The notes under the pieces are model-generated. The model saw only the letters and a list, made by a program, of their open reading frames with translations. It was not told the origin of the DNA and ran no database searches. From Niastella sp. (GTDB lineage: Bacteria; Bacteroidota; Bacteroidia; Chitinophagales; Chitinophagaceae), in NCBI GenBank assembly GCA_016710595.1, contig JADJVM010000008.1, positions 310,001 through 374,000 on the forward strand: a stretch of DNA of 64,000 bases, in the 5' to 3' direction. Position 1 is the first letter of the stretch. Each line of letters starts with the position of its first letter. Positions 63,101 through 64,000 of the stretch are shown here, piece after piece. Position numbers and translations under genes: made by a program.

Positions 63101-64000
63101 AAACCGTAGTAGTTCCAGAAATGGTTGCAGTTGGTAATGGATGTACCAATACATTTTTTACGGTTGCATTGGCAGAAATACATCCGGTACCGGCATCTGC
63201 ATAGTTAATACTCACAGTACCTGTTCCCGGCGTTGTCCAGGTAACAGTTACCGTATGATCGGTGCCTGTACCGCCTGCTGTTATATTACCACCCGTAACA
63301 TTCCAGTCGTAATTTATTTTTCCTGCATCAGTAGTATAAACATTTCCGGTACTGTTTAAACATACTGGTGTTGGACCAGTTAAAACCGGGGCTGGTGTAG
63401 AAGGGGCGCTGGTAATGGTTGTAAAATTCGCTGCAGAACAGCCATTTCCATTTGTATAGTTCACAGTAATGGTTCTGGTCCCGGTTAGGTTCCAGGTAAC
63501 TGTAACTGTATTATCTGTGCTGGTACCTCCGCCTGTAATTACCCCGCCCACTATTACCCATTGGTAATTATTCATTCCTGTTTCAGTATAGTAAACATTA
63601 CCTGCTGAGCCTGGACAAATAGGATTGGGCCCGTTAAGTGTAATAACAGGTAATGGGTTTACAGTAATATCTTTCGAAACGGCGCTTGCACAATTTTGTG
63701 CATTGGTATAAGTATAATAAATAGTAGCTACCCCGTTGCTGATCCCCGTTACGGTTCCGGTGCCGGCATTTACGGTTGCAATGCCCGTATTCGCCGAGGT
63801 CCAAACACCTCCCGGGGTACTATTGGCCAATGTAATGGTATTGTTTACACAAACATTATCGGTTCCGGTAATGGCAGCTAAAACCGGGTTTGGAGTTACC
63901 GTAATATTGATAGGGCCCAGCGTTTTAATACAACCTTTATTGGTAGTAACTTCTACCGTTACGGTGCCATTGGCTCCTAGTACGGTTCCCCAAACATTGC
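57198..64000 (-). CDS. Giant T9SS-secreted protein, C-terminal part (N-terminus outside window)
   Basis: The frame stays open from 57198 to the window end with no stop, so the TTG at 63830 is not the true start: the upstream sequence (GTDNVCVNNTIT, GCIKTLGPINITVTPNPVL) is continuous with the same repeats. At least 2260 residues are present. Domains: Big_2/PKD-like Ig repeats in a regular series, several starting VNPLP or similar and containing NVTGGNITAGGTGTDHTVTV, a proprotein-convertase P-like domain (~61200-61660, STASAQHALNISGIPATAVI and VRDNSAGDYGTLNNWSITIT), a carbohydrate-binding-like domain (~60260-60830, ELVVNGDFSAG), more Ig repeats, the shared module (58276-58945), and a T9SS sorting domain ending SKVIIE. 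Probably a long surface filament or adhesin. Confidence 0.9.
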   Translation of the reverse strand, partial: NVWGTVLGANGTVTVEVTTNKGCIKTLGPINITVTPNPVLAAITGTDNVCVNNTITLANSTPGGVWTSANTGIATVNAGTGTVTGISNGVATIYYTYTNAQNCASAVSKDITVNPLPVITLNGPNPICPGSAGNVYYTETGMNNYQWVIVGGVITGGGTSTDNTVTVTWNLTGTRTITVNYTNGNGCSAANFTTITSAPSTPAPVLTGPTPVCLNSTGNVYTTDAGKINYDWNVTGGNITAGGTGTDHTVTVTWTTPGTGTVSINYADAGTGCISANATVKNVLVHPLPTATISGTTTVCQNYTAPQITFTGSGGTIPYTFTFNINGGGSQTITTSVGSSVTYYVPVSTPGVFNFNLLQVSDQTSCGQNQPGTATVTVTAQPSATISYTGSPFCTSLAGNISVNRTGTSGGTYSATPAGLTINSFTGAITPSSSAAGTYTVSYTVAAAGGCNVYVQTTSVTITQAVNPATAISYPNGGAFCKNNGVQAVTITGTSGGSFSAVPAGLTINAATGAITPATSPANTYTVTYAIAATGNCAAYSTTKSVTITTAPVVEAGTNFNICSSASNTNITGGSSASNYSTVTWSSSGSAGTISNAGSLTLASYSPSVADITAGSVTITLTANGNGACAAVVDTKTITIIKSATVNAGNAIPTCVGAGAVNITAGATATNYSAVLWSGGAGVWTNAGSLTNATYAPTPAEQSSGSVTLTLTAIGNSPCGNATDTKTLTINVLPLAPTVISNNIELCQNSIASMSASASSSPGSQSQSSGTINIAIPQATGNSTASAQHALNISGIPATAVINTISVNFNITHTYDKDLTINLKAPNGNRLNLVNKRGNSGNNFTNTTINNTSTTALTNNGAPFNGVFEPDASSNLAIGGQAANVTTFNGLMSVPNGNWTIMVRDNSAGDYGTLNNWSITITYTVTNPVDVTWSALTDLYTDPAATTPYTGTVLPTVYVSPSNGGTIIYNATATNAFSCSKSTPVTVKANPLPTVTLTADYCSVPGKVRITATATPGVSYQWSDGTGGTFIDVDEADDYYCTVTTAKGCQATASISVAQELVVNGDFSAGATGFITGYNWVPLPTQIPNGSPGRTDGLWPEGTYAVNSDAHLYHNLFYGKEHSTPGQTGNFLMINGKTTDNITIWEQTVNVKPNTDYYFSAWGMNLNPGSPARLQFEVNGQTTGTIAELSIAPKPTSYGQVNINNWVRFYSNPTWNSGAATTATIRIVNLNTDPGGNDFGLDDISFGTLSTFIKGPNVANTDNQQVCIGTPIDDIVYQVGTGGTGPLVTGLPPGVSSTFNGVSLTIKDAPTAPGTYYYTVTTQGSCNPSVVTGVIEVKPDATMSLTSANDVQDICQDNAISPITYTIGGGATNATLSGTLPTGVQGNFNAGVFTISGTATQAGTFNYTVNTTGTCMQKNMSGTITVSPTAIAGSVANKSICSGASGTLSLTGSSGNIIRWEYSTDDGGSWNPIVNTGTSQAYNNITQTTIYRAVIKNGSCPEVYSAGGKVGIHNLWWGKYSTDWNYPLNWSDDAVASASPCPTIVIPVVVPGHFYPAVNSGFISATNIDLKPGASLLLTNDAILKVTGSLIGNGFNLLDGVLELNGTTPQTLQGNSFVGNTIKKITVSNNVTIDGSVGSMVNVTHELEFGSVTNKTITTNDNLTLKSSAASTASLGKIKNNNTVSGNSIVERYIPVGRKWRFLSIPTQTVQSVKDSWMEGATSEAMNPNSGFGTQITSHFGNAIALGFDSYSPGAHSMKTWNENSQSYIPQANTSLGINEEHGYMLYVRGDRSSIPSSYTATAPVLRTKGPLKMGNYNINFTGLLSNQFVAVGNPYASAIDLRNISKSASVSDIYYVWDPKLGGSYGLGNMQKIIITGGSYQIIPGGASYATATGPNIESGSAFFAQTAFAGNGSIGFTEDSKVSGSREVLRQVPGSNPLIKVILETDEASTVSIIDGVLIEYHETFSNLVDGKDGINMAGNNENLAIKTNGKLLSVDRHAPVTRNDTIYLNMSGMRARNYRFTIDPVNMEQPGLQAWLIDNFTHSSELIDLNSGLSYNFTVSNALGAASADRFKIVFKTGQVALPVTFTGIRATRNSDRTIQVNWTVQSEINIDHYEVERSADGIHFSGILTHAAQGLSDYRKTDLGPASGDNFYRIKAISTDGQIQYSAIAKVAAEKMETAITVYPNPVKNKTMNLNFDGLPKGNYNLLVTAADGKTVFTNTVSLSGKGTKSILLSKAMAAGMYSVSVKNINGETLMQSKVIIE

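Noticed and set aside
63830..63830. Start codon of the last giant gene at 63830
   Set aside because: It is a TTG in the middle of an Ig-like repeat, and the frame is open upstream to the window end, so the gene is cut by the window.

Overview
The window looks like a chromosomal segment from a Bacteroidota species, most likely Chitinophagaceae or a close relative. I base this on several giant secreted proteins with Por/type IX (T9SS) C-terminal sorting domains, on promoters of the form TAnnTTTG, on the fused CcoNO oxidase subunit and single-heme CcoP typical of this phylum, and on low-GC intergenic DNA. The genus assignment is inference. I see no rRNA, tRNA, CRISPR array, phage or insertion sequence.

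Layout. 1-3.6 kb: a partial secreted protein, a HAD-type hydrolase, a class I fructose-bisphosphate aldolase, a frameshifted AHSA1/SRPBCC gene, and a NYN nuclease with a C-terminal OST-HTH. 3.7-14.7 kb: two secreted T9SS cargo proteins on the minus strand, a CARDB-lipase and a ~2850-residue surface protein. 15.2-19.5 kb: a three-gene ABC importer (lipoprotein, permease, ATPase) followed by a beta-helix lipoprotein. 19.6-24.1 kb: a methyltransferase converging on a minus-strand group of DUF302, DUF2892-like, OsmC and a cation P-type ATPase. 24.3-33.1 kb: a plus-strand run of stress and redox genes (DUF4399 lipoprotein, cupin, SPFH, DUF488, UspA, aconitase, two AhpD-like proteins, SDR, HPF, and a RIC/YtfE-like protein that has lost most of its metal ligands).

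33.2-44.7 kb is the most coherent functional unit. A membrane histidine kinase with a FixL-like PAS domain converges on a complete cbb3 oxidase operon (ccoI, then ccoS-ccoNO-ccoQ-ccoP-ccoG-ccoH-TauE/SafE). A response regulator whose receiver is fused to a CRP/FNR-type DNA-binding half is transcribed divergently from ccoI. ccoS (55 aa) and ccoQ (56 aa) are short genes that are easy to miss. An 18-bp perfect inverted repeat lies in front of ccoS, and an imperfect copy with the same geometry lies between ccoI and the regulator. This suggests a FixL-FixJ-FixK cascade reduced to two proteins that flank their target operon. That reading is inference.

44.8-64 kb: three more giant T9SS cargo genes in tandem on the minus strand, the last running off the window. 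The four giant proteins in the window share a ~225-residue module upstream of the sorting domain that I cannot assign to a known family. One of the four is split by a one-base homopolymer insertion.
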